Source: Acanthopleura granulata | Lineage: Eukaryota; Mollusca; Polyplacophora; Chitonida; Chitonidae | DNA: 64,000 bases | NCBI GenBank assembly: GCA_016165875.1 | Contig: JABBOT010000032.1 | Coordinates: forward strand, 993,613 to 1,057,612 | Direction of reading: 5' to 3' | In this document: piece after piece, positions 22,601 to 33,652 of the stretch | How positions within the stretch are numbered: position 1 is the stretch's first letter | Layout of the letters: every line of letters starts with the position of its first letter | Position numbers and translations under genes: made by a program | The notes under the pieces: model-generated | Told to the model about the DNA's origin: nothing | Seen by the model: the letters and a program-made list of their open reading frames with translations, nothing else | The model's database searches: none

Positions 22601-25600
22601 ATGAAACTACGAAGACGAACCGTGTAATGCTGATCATAATCGGACACGTACATTAGTCCTACATGAACTCCACTGTCACTCCGATATTTGGATGTCACTA
22701 ACATGTGTACCAGTGGGGTCATACAACCTGCCATTTAATTTCCTTGGAGTGGTGTGCCAGAGTTCTGCCGCCTTGCAACTCAGCCACTTACCTTGTGTCT
22801 CCTGCCAAAGTACAGACGCTCACAATCCTGCGCGCTGCAATTTCGGCGGTCTCACCTTCATGATTTAGGAGCTGACCGGCCTAGAAACTCATCGCTCCAA
22901 GTTAAAAGAAAATGACACCATGTTTATGGCGGCACTTCCATTTGTAGCGCGTAACCATAAAACATGACATTAGTTTTGTTTTCACATGGAGCGAAGTCCG
23001 GTAAGCTTGTTAATAATGAAGGTGATACCCCCAAAATTGTGAGTGTCTGTACTCTGGCAGGAGACATACAGTAAGATACATGTAAGTGGTGGAGTTGCGA
23101 GGCGGCAGATCTCTGGCACTACTCCCAGGAAATTAAATGGAAGGTTGTATGACTTCACTGGTATAACGACATCCAAATATTGGAGAGACAGTGGAATTCA
23201 TGGAGGACTGCACGTAGATATACATGCATGTAAGGGAAGATAATCTTTGCAGTGATTTTTGTTTGGAATTGCAGTTACTTCCCCTTGCAAAACTACATTT
23301 TCAGAATGATAATACCCCTTGATGAATTACATGGCACTAAACTGTTGGCAAAATCACTCTCCTATGTCATTAACTGTAAAGTCATGCTCTGGTAGAATTT
23401 GGCCTGTCAATATAAAACGGGACAAAATCTGTTGGATATCATGCCTGTGGCCAGGGCTTTATACTGACCATTAGACTTGGATTTCAAAACTCTAACAATC
23501 CTTATTTTTACCCTTATGTTCATATGTGTACATGTGTGGTGGCAAAATATGAATGGCTGTGATAATTGCATGTAGGACAGATTTCTGGACAATCCCCCCC
23601 CCCCCGAACAAGTTTCCCCCTGTCAATTCCCCCCACCCAGACAATTCCCCCCTCATGTAAGCACCACTGAATGGTACAATACTTTTTAAATTGCTCTAGC
23701 TGTATGTAACTCGTAACTGACATGAATGAGTAAATATGAAGTAAAACTACATGTGTATCTACACTTTTATTACATATGCTTCACTGAGTTCTCCAACATG
23801 GAAAATTTATACCTATATCTTGGCAGAGTGGTGAAGACTCTTTGTTGTTTTTGAAGATTGTACACTGTCCTTTATGAATACCTGAGTTTGTAATTGACTC
23901 CGTGACAATTTTGTCCCAACAAATACAGCTATCGTTTCATCAGAAACTCATGCGTTTTATTAACTAAATTTTATTAAAAACATGCATTATGTTATATATT
24001 GTATATACATATAACAGGTGAGCCAGATAAAGCATATAAAGTTTTGTTGTCATGGCTACAGACAAGTAACCCTTTCTACCCTTATTCAAGGCGATATGTT
24101 TAAACATGAGATAAATATCAATAAAAGATTAGAAAGTCGAAATTGATTTAGAATGCTTATTATAATGAGCAGGAAGGATTTTTCTCACTGTTTTCCAGTT
24201 TGAATTTAGCCAAAAAGTTTTCTAATGAAATGCTTTTTCCTTACGTCTTGTACACCTGTTTGTTTTCCACTGACAGTATGAAGAAAGGGACACTTGCCAA
24301 AACTGTAGGTGTGTTAATTTGATGCTAGTGTACCCAGTACTTGTTCCTCCAGGAACTGCCCGTTTTTCCAGCTATGCCAATGTAGTGTTTGCTGCAGCAT
24401 TAACATGTTTTGACATCAATTAAATAGCTAGAATTAAGTTCATATTAACATTAATTTAAAGTATTTAAATTATATTTTTAAACTAATAATGTAATATATA
24501 TTTTAAGGTGATAATAAGGTGTTAGTTTTATTTTCTACTTTACATAATGTATATAGATAAAGGGGGGAATTGTCCGGGGAGAGGGGGGTGACGGGGGGAG
24601 GTGGGGGGTGATATGTCTTTTCCAGGTGATAATCATTTTCATGGCACAAATTGCCCACGAATCGACTTTCCTGTGATTCTGTCTGCAGATCTCAAGAAAG
24701 CTGCCTTGTGTCCAGAAGTTACTGCAGATTGACAACATTCCAAGTCAACCGATGAATTACCAGAGTAAGTCTGTCAAGGAAGATTGGTGTCCATTGCTCA
24801 TGCTCACATGTCATCTTGTAGCATTTAGAGTGTACCAGTGGCTACCTGTAGGTGTGTATCAATCAGCACCCTCACAGGTTGAGCTGTAGGCTGACATCTG
24901 TGATACAGATCATATCAGGGTTTTTCTGGAACTGAGTTCTTAGAAAGTCTTATATTGAGTTTGTGATACATTGGTGGCCAAAAATATCGAGTTTTCTGAT
25001 TTGTTCAGGTTGAATTGACTAGTACGTCACATTTTTTAATTGGACTTTCAATTACCAATTCAATCCAAGGTCAGGTGTTCTTAATTACAAAGTAAGAGGT
25101 CAATTGACCGTTATTGGCCGAGAAGGCACATTTTGGTTGACGGCTGGCATGCAAATGTCTGGACACCTAGGTACGTGTGTACTGTAAACACATGTCTCAA
25201 GCAGCTGCACCTATCTGTATAATGTGTTGCGGTTTTCAAAGCACTTGTCATGACACTATAGTTTTTTTTGTTGTCATGGAAGTCTGACAAACACGACACC
25301 TAATCACACCTGTTGGATACAAGTGTATATTGCCTGGCATTATATACGTACATGTACCTGACGGCCTGTAAGGGACCTGTACATCTGTCAAAATATTAGA
25401 TTCCATAGAATACGAAGTGCGTGATCCAGCCATTTTCACCCAGATCATAGTCAGCTATGAAAATGTGAAAGAGGAATTTGTTTGATTTTTGACATACTTA
25501 CCCTGTGTATGTGAACTTATTTCTCTGCTGCTGCTGTTGTTGTTGACAGAGACTCCTGGGGACATCCCGCCTAGTGTGGACAAGAGAGATTTTGTGCAGT

Positions 25601-27132
25601 GCTCCATGTGCTCTATTCTGCTTCCTTCCCAGCAAGCCCTCCAGAGTCACATGGCTGAGTGGCATGAGGGGTCGTCCACAGACCCCTGCCGGACCCCAGC
25701 ACCCCTGGACTTCCAGAAAGATTCCTCTAACAGGAAGTCATCCAAACCTCCAGAAACTCCAGCGACTGATTTAGATATCATTTGCCAGATCTGCAACAAG
25801 CATTACCACAGTGACATAGAGATGACGAACCATTGCCTGGGGCACATGGAGGGGTATTCGCCTGCCCCAGAGCAGGCTAGTACTCCAGCGAGGACCTCCA
25901 GCAGCCCCGAGCACCCGGACTCGCCCACGACGAATTACGTCCAATCGTCGTCCACTGAGAGCTTCCTCAGCAAGTACAAGGGAGAGAAGCGCTTCTGCTG
26001 CAAGATCTGCGGCGAGGAGACGCCGAAGGAGAGTCAGATGTACGCCCACTGTGCTCAGCGCCATGGTTACGGCGACACGCCCCTCCAGTGCCAAGTGTGC
26101 CACAAGACGTTCCACGAGAAGGCTAAGCTTCTACGACACCTGGTGCATCATTCCACCGTCGTTTTATTTTACTGCCCGTTTTGTGACAAGCAGAGCCGCA
26201 CCAAGGCCAACCTGCAGATCCACATGCGCATCCACACTGGAGAGCGGCCCTACGTCTGCATCTACTGCAATAAGGGCTTCCGGAACTACTGCGTCTTGAA
26301 AGTGCACGTGCGCAGCCACACCGGCGAGAAGCCGTTCGCTTGCAACACCTGCGGGCAGTCCTTCACCAAGAATATTCACCTGAAGAGGCACCTCAGCACT
26401 CACTCGGGAGAGAAGCCCTTCTCCTGTGACATCTGTGGGAAAGGGTTCGGCCGGAACGACCACCTTCAGCGCCACATCAAGACCATCCACACCCAGGAGA
26501 AGCCTCACGGGTGCAACCTCTGCGGGAAGGACTTTGTCAGGCGTTATGAACTGGAGCGCCACATGCGCTTCCACATGAAGAAGGGCAGTGCGAAAAACAA
26601 GGCGGCAAAACGTAAACAGGTCAAGGCGGAGACGCGTGAAAAACAGCGCTCGGAGGAGAGTTGTCCGGAAGCCGTGGACGTAGGTGGTGCTAATGTGGAA
26701 TCGGAAACTGGGAGGCTGGTGTATGATCGCAGACCAGTGGCTGGTCCGCCGTATCCCTCAAACCCACCAGACATGCTTTGTGCGACCGACCATAGAGCCA
26801 GTCTGATTGGCCTAGACAATAGCTTGAGCGAGAATTCCTCTTGCACACAAGAACACAACAACAAAAACAACTACATCGACCCAAACCAAAAAGGTTTCCA
26901 TAGCAGCCGTTTTGTGTCAGTGGAAACTCCAAGCCTCAACAGTGTCCCAACTTCTGTGGACAGAACTTCAGAAAGTTACCGATTTCCAGTGGGTTTCGAG
27001 GGAGGTAAGCTATTGCTTCCAGAACAGAAAGGTTTTGCAATGGAGCCGAACCCTCTGGTCTTGAATCCTACTAATGCGAGTTTCACGGTGCCACAGAATG
27101 GAGTTGCGATCTTGCCATACCCTATACGGTAA
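19065..27132 (+). CDS. BTB-BACK-C2H2 zinc finger protein, 772 aa
   Basis: Coding exons are 19117-19614, 22224-22385, 24689-24764 and 25550-27132; the first exon begins at 19065 with 52 nt of 5' UTR. All junctions are GT-AG and the phases (0, 0, 1) join without a break. Residues about 12-115 form a BTB/POZ domain (CDVILVVNGHCIPAHR, then LILSACSPYF). Residues about 130-222 match a BACK domain as in kelch-type Cullin-3 adaptors (NCVRMRLMSSSCHCEEL, VSVENLIMFLSQ). Instead of kelch repeats it has nine C2H2 fingers at residues 263-587, the later ones joined by TGEKP-type linkers, then a basic segment (588-612) that could be a nuclear localisation signal and a Ser/Asn/Pro-rich tail. BTB mediates dimerisation and can recruit Cullin-3 or corepressors; C2H2 fingers bind DNA. 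A nuclear regulator is the best inference. No specific orthologue was recognised. Confidence 0.93.
20457..20690 (+). mobile_element. tRNA-derived SINE in BTB-ZF intron 1
   Basis: A diverged but nearly complete plus copy: GGTTAGTGCGCCAGTGCAG head, CCCAGGTGCCTCTCACCAATG, CATGATGCTGGCC and GAGTACGCCATAAAACA. Confidence 0.8.
20981..21058. repeat. 38-bp tandem repeat, 2 copies
   Basis: GGTTCTTGGACACCTCAAAA starts at 20981 and again at 21019; the copies are nearly identical. Intronic and noncoding. Confidence 0.85.
21238..21365. repeat. 40-bp tandem repeat, 3 copies
   Basis: ACATAACCTGTAAAATC starts at 21241, 21281 and 21321, each unit ending ACTACAGAA or ATTACAGAA. It lies in intron 1 of the BTB-zinc finger gene. 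Confidence 0.9.
22224..22385 (+). CDS. BTB-ZF exon 2 (second half of BACK)
   Basis: Acceptor GTTTCACCTGCAG and donor AGCATG|GTGAGT. It has 54 codons, phase 0 at both ends, encoding LSSEDFLGVSVENL and VSEAVNVWIGKEQEQR. Confidence 0.9.
22655..23210. repeat. Foldback element: long imperfect inverted repeat
   Basis: The arms, about 22655-22883 and 22987-23208, are imperfect reverse complements of about 200 bp around a loop of roughly 100 bp. For example CATTTAATTTCCTTGG on the left pairs with CCCAGGAAATTAAATG on the right, and CCGATATTTGGATGTC pairs with GACATCCAAATATTGG. The form is that of a nonautonomous foldback or MITE-type transposon in intron 2. Target-site duplications were not resolved. 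Confidence 0.8.
23590..23655 (-). repeat. C-rich tract, minus-strand G-quadruplex potential
   Basis: Successive runs of 5 to 13 C (CCCCCCCCCC, TTTCCCCCTG, AATTCCCCCCACCC, AATTCCCCCC) give several G runs on the minus strand. GACAATTCCCCCC is the reverse complement of GGGGGGAATTGTC at 24557-24570. Confidence 0.75.
24555..24610 (+). repeat. G-rich tract, plus-strand G-quadruplex potential
   Basis: Five runs of 4 to 6 G separated by short loops (GGGGGG, GGGG, GGGGGG, GGGGGG, GGGGGG). It lies about 80 bp upstream of exon 3 and forms an inverted pair with the C-rich tract near 23.6 kb. Confidence 0.8.
24689..24764 (+). CDS. BTB-ZF exon 3 (linker)
   Basis: Acceptor ATTCTGTCTGCAG and donor ACCAGA|GTAAGT. 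The 76 nt give 25 codons plus one base (phase 1). It finishes the BACK region with RKLPCVQKLLQID and completes a Lys codon with exon 4. Confidence 0.88.
25550..27132 (+). CDS. BTB-ZF exon 4 (nine C2H2 fingers, C-terminus)
   Basis: Acceptor GTTGTTGTTGACAG; stop TAA at 27130-27132. It holds all nine fingers at residues 263-284, 324-344, 396-417, 426-446, 454-474, 482-502, 510-530, 538-559 and 567-587. The first three are spaced apart by Ser/Pro-rich linkers and the last six are contiguous. Confidence 0.93.
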
Positions 27133-28384
27133 TGATACATGTCTGACGTGTGCCTGTCTCCGTCTCAGCTCCAATTAGGAAATAATGTAGAGGCGAAGAC
27201 ATGCAGGACTAACTTTCCATACAGGAAAATACAGGCATTCTGAATGGAAAGACTCCATAACAATGAAAATAAGATGAGTGAAAAGAGCTTAAAAATCTGT
27301 ATCTGAAAATACCTTCAAAGTTTTTTTTTTATTTTACCAAATTAAATGTACTCTAATTCTTCTAATTTTTGGGTCGCCTGATCTGCTTTTTATAGCTAAA
27401 CAAATGTAAATCTAACAGGGATACAAAGTTTCTTTTTCCTCCCATGGTTAAACCATTTAATGACCAAAATGTACATATCTTTACTTTTTCGAATAGCTGA
27501 AAGAGAATTGTAAACCTTTGCTTTCAGCAGGAGTAATATGTATCCCAATAATTAGAAGAATTAGGGTAGTTGTGATGTCCGAAAGCCTCTGTGCATCAGC
27601 TCTTCACAGAGTTCTTGTGAGTTGTCCTCCTGCAGTTGAAACATATACCTGTGTGCAGAAAAACTAACATGATATTGAAGTTCTGCTGTAGAGCCAAAGA
27701 AATGTCAGTGTGATGTCACTGTTGACATATTATCAAAATTGTCCTTAAAACCCACGATATAATCAAAACTTATAACTGCATTCAATTTGGTGACAAAATC
27801 AAAAAAAAAAATGTCAGTGAAGTTATTTTCGGATAGAGATTTTAATGGTTTGTTTTTTTGCTTACCATAATTTTTGTAGTGTCTTTATATGTGTCTTTTT
27901 ATATGTGTACTTTGAAATATTCAGATTGTTTCTTAAAGTAAACAAATGAAGGAAGAGAAGAGGACTAAAATTAGGTGTGATTTTAATGGTTGTAGTCTTG
28001 TAATGGCTGCATTATACACGGTACATTCCACAGTAGGATCGCACGGATCAACGTCGACTCCTGGTTTGCCAAACAGAAAGGCTGAGTCTGTCTGTTGTTA
28101 ATGAATTGTTTTGTTTTGTTTTGGGAAACTTGTTATGTTTGTTACAGGGTTGGTTTGGTGTGTACCTGGGATTGTTTCCTCAGATTTATACACAGCATTG
28201 TTTTTCTTTATTGTTATTGACAATTTTGTATACTGTTAATTTGGCTGACAACTAATAGCATCTAAAGGCTAGAAAAGATATCAGCTGTGTCAGTTAGTGA
28301 CTAATAATGTAATTTAGTGACTAATACTGTAAAGTGTTGTCCAGATAGCCTGTATTGCCACATTATGTGAAAAACATTGTGTTT
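27133..28384. other. 3' UTR or intergenic, BTB-zinc finger gene
   Basis: No further ORF with coding character. No canonical AATAAA follows within about 4.5 kb; ATTAAA occurs at about 27342 and AATAAA at about 31845, so the 3' end cannot be fixed. Confidence 0.4.
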
Positions 28385-28882
28385 TTAAAGGGAAAGACCT
28401 CCCCCAGAAATATGAAGGTACATTTAGTACAAAGACCATTAAAAACTGTATCTGAAAGTACATGCACTTTCACTGATTTTTTTTTTAGATTTTTTTGTTC
28501 TTAACCAAGTTAAACATGTTAAATGCAGCCAATTGTATGTTTAGTTGTATGGTCTAGTTGTATGATCTGGTTGTATGCTCTAGTTGTATGGTCTGGTTGT
28601 ATGGTTAGTTTAATGTCGCGTAAAGCAGAAGTTTTAAAGTCATATCAGCTTTTCCATACACAGGCAAACATTACAGGAGTAAAGTTCACAAACACTTTAC
28701 TCAGAGCTCAACATAAAGGTGTACAAAAAGTTTTGTGAAGTCACGGTAAACACACATTATCAATATGATCCATAAGCTCAAAACATTGGACTGTGTTTAA
28801 TTAGCTGAAATTGTATTTTCATACAGTTTTAATGGTGTTTTTACTCACCATAACATCATTTTTGCAGGAACTTTCCCTTTAA
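28385..28882. mobile_element. TTAA-flanked MITE-like element, 498 bp
   Basis: The left end is TTAA|AGGGAAAG (28385) and the right end CTTTCCCT|TTAA (28882), a perfect 12-bp inverted terminal match. TTAA flanks with AGGG/CCCT termini fit nonautonomous piggyBac- or Kolobok-type DNA transposons (established for those families). There is no internal ORF of note. Related internal sequence (GACCATTAAAAACTGTATCTGA) recurs at about 30150. Confidence 0.7.
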
Positions 28883-30105
28883 CATGTTTAACAAACGTGC
28901 ACTGTTTTAGTTTAGCCAGTATAGTAGTAGAACTTTTCACAAGGGTATTGATGTGATGATGCTCTTCTGATATGAGTTAAGGACATGAGAATACTTGACA
29001 TCTATTTTTCTAGGGTCCAACATATGTATGTCTCTCTAAACTAAAACACTTCCGCGAGGTACCAGTAAACATGTTTGATTCTCTGTAACATGGTATACTG
29101 TATGTATATGGATGGACTTATACATACCTGTGTTTTCCTTCAGTTCATGATTGCTAAAATCTGTGATATCAGAAAGGAATCAAATCGCCAAAATAATTTT
29201 CTGATGAAAGGCAGTTTCTGAAAAATGTGGCAAAAATACACGTATATGAAGAGTCCTTTCATGAGGAATTTTCCTAGCGTAGAGCTAAATACTGAAACTG
29301 TGACTGCTGCTCTCAGGTTATTATTTTGTAACATTTATTCCCAGGATCTACATATGTACATGTATGTCAAAATCGAAAGAATCGGGCTTGAGTGGCAGTA
29401 TGGTTCATACTGCAAAGTTCACAACGTATATACATGTACGTGGTTTTATGCTATGTGTGAAAAGAAAAACTGAATCAATTTTTTTTGTTTTTTTCCAATG
29501 ATAAACATACTTTTCCGTGGACTTTTTAAAGGATAATGACTAAGACTTTTGGCTTTCTCTACCGGGAATGTATGAAATATCTGTACATACATGTCTGTGG
29601 TCAGAAACACATGTATCCTTATTTTTGTACTTAGAAGATTATTTATTTTTAAACCTGAAATGAAAGAGATGTTTTTCTTTCAGGAAATACGCATGTTCAA
29701 GTTTAGACATGACCATTTGTGGTTCTGCTTTTACACTGATATAGATAACGAAAACAACTTAGCAGATGTGTGACTTCAGTCTCTTTCTGCGCTTCTGTTG
29801 TTCTTGCTGTCAAAATTAAGGCTGTTATGAACACATTCACATTCCCGTACGTAGACAGCAACACGTTAGCGATGTGACTATCCATGTTAACGACATTTTG
29901 GTGCCAGCTTTATGTGATTCTGTTCTAAGTCCTAGATATTTATTGACGGGCAAATTGTGTAAGGTTGAGCATTGAACTTGTCAAAGCCAGCATAGTTCTG
30001 TTTTATGTGTACTTGTAAATGCACATCAGGTACCAGTTCAGTGAATCGGTATTTGCAGGTAAGTAAGCGAGGTCGTACCTGGAACAGTGGATTATATTGC
30101 AAGTG
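28883..30105. other. Noncoding stretch, nothing recognised
   Basis: AT-rich with only chance frames. No splice-bounded exon was seen. Confidence 0.4.
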
Positions 30106-30335
30106 TTAAAGGAAAAGATCTGGTAAAACTAAGCCTTTGTTGAGTGAAAAGACCATTGAAAACTGTGTCTGAAAATAACATCAGTGATTTTTTTTTAGAT
30201 TTTTTTATCACCAAAATATAGTCATTCAGATGTGTTCATTGTATGGTGGTCTTAGGTCCATTAAGAAAATTATGGCAGTGAGGACAGAATCACATGAAGC
30301 TGGCACCAAAATGTTGCTAAGGTCTGTCCCTTTAA
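30106..30335. mobile_element. TTAA-flanked MITE-like element, 230 bp
   Basis: Left end TTAA|AGGAAAAGATC, right end GTCTGTCCCT|TTAA. The internal sequence AAAGACCATTGAAAACTGTGTC matches the 28.4-kb element. It is shorter and more diverged, and probably a deletion derivative. Confidence 0.65.
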
Positions 30336-30869
30336 ATCAACTGCTGTCATTCCAGTTAACATCTGGCAATAATTGTACATGCTCATTTTTTTCTGGAAAA
30401 AACATTGTACATTTTCACATCATTAGTTTTATATTAAATAGCCTTGTGCACATTCCTTTCTGTCATCTAGCATAATTTGATATGAATTTTTATTTGAAAG
30501 GGAAGAGGAAACCAAAGTTTGCAGCGAGAAAAGGCAATAATTCATAATGTAATGAAAAGGCCAGCTGTGATTGATACATGTTAACATTGCATTTCTTTTT
30601 GTGAGTCACATTTTATAAGGTGGTCAGTAATTATAATTATAACCCATTTTATTTTCCTTTCTAAATCATGAGTTTTGACAATGAACACATCACATGACAG
30701 GTGAGAATCTGTTTTGTGTGTGTTTGTCATCCATTATTTGGCACACCTGCCTTTATCTATTCACTCACATACCTGAATTGCTGTAATTCCGCACAAAATA
30801 TCACCATGTAGTGATTTGGTGCATTTTGTGTGTGGTTCTTACCAGTTTGTGACTTAAACATTTTTTTTC

Positions 30870-31040
30870 AGTGACAATACCCTAAATGACATCAAATTTC
30901 ATCCTTAACTAAGTAGCTCAGTTTCCCAGATTCTGGGAATTCTATTGATGATAAGAAGGTGTTTTAAGGTTTGTTTGGAAGGGAGGATGATATATTTAAT
31001 GCTTTGTGACATTTATTTACCTCTAAAAATGCTTTTTTTT
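30870..31040 (-). repeat. Dispersed repeat, inverted third copy
   Basis: Contains GACAATACCCTAAATGACATC and TTTGTTTGGAAGGGAGGATGATA, the reverse complement of segments in the 16.5- and 16.9-kb copies. Confidence 0.6.
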
Positions 31041-31822
31041 TGTTTTGGACAAACTTCCAGGAGATTTTCAGGAAGCGATTGACACACACGTTGTTGTTGT
31101 AATTCCAACCTCATCCAGAGAATGATGTGTATTAGCCTTCCTCATCTGTTCTTGGGGTCATAAATTGTTCTAGGCGTTTTATCAGCAGCCAATCAATCCG
31201 TCAATCAGTGTGTTTACATTGTGTTTATTTTTGGGGGGTGAAATGAAAACATGCTCTGATTTGATGTGTTATTTTTTAGGTAAACAGTGTTTTGCTTATT
31301 GAGGTGCTGCAATTCTTTTATTCCGTTGTCCTTTTCAAGAACCTTTAAGTTATGTGGGTAAATTATCTTTAAATATTGTGACTGTTGTACAAGAGAGAGA
31401 TCCTTTGAGTTTTCAGTGCACTAAACATGTACCGGTTAGGCTACATGTCTTTTTGCATTCCAACAGAAAGCTACATGTGTGTTCAAAGGATGCTGAACTT
31501 GATTTGTGGTTTTATCTGTAAACATGAATGAAAAATGTTTTACTGGAAATTTGCACATACAAATACTACCAGGTGCTCATGAAGTTTCATGCGTGCATTT
31601 TTTAGTGTTGATCATGTTGTGTACTTAAATGTACTTAAATGGGCTTTAACCATTTTAATTTTCTTTATGGTTGCAAAGGTCTACTCAAAATACATTAGTA
31701 ATGTACATCTGTCTACTCATTCTAAATAACAGAAGTGTATTTAAATGTGTAGCGTGCAAACGTCACAGATGTAGTTCTCAGCTGTGCACACATTGAGTAT
31801 TGTACCCTTATATTTTAATTTT

Positions 31823-32109
31823 AAAGTGAAAGACCACTCAAAAATAAAGTGGCCGTGAGTGAAAAGAGCTGAAAAACTGGCTGATAGGGAACAGTTACAT
31901 CACACACCCTTATTGGTGTATTTTGAATGTATGGTGGACTTTATGAACCATGTTGAGCAGGCTGAAGAACAGTTACATCACACACTCTTATTGGTGTATT
32001 TTGAATGTATGGTGGACTTTATGAACCATGTTGAACAGGCTGAAGAACAGTTACATCACACACTCTTTCTAGGCGCTAAGCAGCCTCTGGATGTCATATT
32101 TTCACATTA
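31823..32109. mobile_element. TTAA-flanked element carrying 78-bp repeats
   Basis: Left end TTAA|AGTGAAAGACC, right end ATTTTCACA|TTAA, a weaker match to the two elements above. Inside, a 78-bp unit starting ACAGTTACATCACACAC occurs at 31891, 31969 and partly at 32047; the first two copies are almost identical. The period is a multiple of three and one frame is open, but nothing suggests translation. Confidence 0.6.
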
Positions 32110-33652
32110 AATACAGATTCAGGTGTAGTACTACATATATGTGATGTATAAACCTACAGTCAGAGGCTGTTTAGCATACATACATTTTGACCACCACTTC
32201 ATTTTGTATGGACTTTAACATTTGTGCTGATAGCGTTTGGTACTAAGAGAGTTTCCTTGTAATATTCATATGCCAATTTTAAGGGGGGATTTCCATATTG
32301 GTGATATTCATATGGTGTGCTTCCATTGTGACTTTTACATACATCATGTACATGTTTGTGCTGTACTGTCTGTGATGCTGTGTTTTGTCCTGATACTTAT
32401 GCTATGCACCACATTTTTACTGTCTTATGCACACTTTATCTTCTTGTATTCAGTACTACCAGTGCTAACCTATAACCATTCTTTGTCCGGAATAACTGTT
32501 ACTGTAAATCCTCTTCTAAATGTGTCGTTGTCAATTACATTCCTATATTTATATCAAATATTTTGATAAATTTTTAATTTTTTTCTATTGTGGAGCATAA
32601 TAATTACCAAGTGCTATTTTTAGAAATGTTCATTCCACGCTGTGTTTAAAATGACCTGAAATATTTATTTTCATGAAATTTGCGCACCTGTGCTTGTTGA
32701 TACATGTATCAAAAATGTTGTATATGTATCTATAGGCCTATACCTTATTCCGCATTTGGACAATGGATTTACTTTTAACTCCTTCCAAGTCCTTTTAACA
32801 TGAGATTTGAAGTGATTTGCATAAAGGTAGTATCTGGCAGATTTTAATTTGTGGATTTCTGATTATACAGATCTTTGAAGGCATGGAATTGGATGTTGTT
32901 TTGCTATGTTATGAAATGTTGCTCCGAAAAGTCATGGATTTGTACATTTTGATTTTGTTCCTGATTCTTCAAAGTATGCAACAAGTCAGGTCTGAAGATG
33001 TGATGCAGATGCTATATGCAAGGCTGTCTAAATTTTATCTGCAATCTCAGGCCTTGCATTTACTTTCAGATATTCTTGTCAATTTAATACCACAGATTTT
33101 GATGGTATGGATTTCTGGGATTTATCTCTAAACCACTTATATCATTTATTGTGCTGTGCGCACGTGTATTCAGTGATGATTTGTACAACCTCCACTGCTT
33201 CTGAAATCTCAGAAGTGTCAGTTTGTGATAGAAGATGGAGAAAACTCGCAATAGCAGGTGGCTTGTGTCGGGACCAGAAGGTTCATGGAAAACTTGGTGA
33301 TTCATAAAGTAGTAGAAGTGATATGGGTTTGTATTAAAGTGAACATTATTAAGAATCATAAATAAATGTCCAATGAGTGTCCAGTGAATGTGGTAAACGG
33401 CTCATTTAGCCTGCATGACGGAGGATCGAAAATGAACCTGAAAGTTCACAGAGTGGTGATAATCATGACAGTTTATGAAGTAGTAAATGTGACATATAAT
33501 CATAGGGTTCTCATGACGAAATTACACAACATGAGCTGGAATGTTTGTATAGTAATCATGATACAGGCCAATTAAAAAGGCGAATGTGGTAAAGGTTCAT
33601 AGAGTCTGTGTACATTTGGATGTGGATGTGAGGCACGATCGTTGAAAGATTA
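32110..33652. other. Noncoding stretch with decayed minisatellite flank
   Basis: No gene. From about 33300 the sequence shows loose recurring TGAAGT/GTTCA words that look like decayed relatives of the array that follows. Confidence 0.4.

Noticed and set aside
26164..26574. 136-residue antisense ORF opposite the zinc fingers
   Set aside because: Shadow of the real coding frame: high GC and repeated C2H2 codons keep the antisense frame open.
32237..33131. ORFs of 109 and 104 residues
   Set aside because: Hydrophobic, AT-driven composition with no splice context or recognisable motif.
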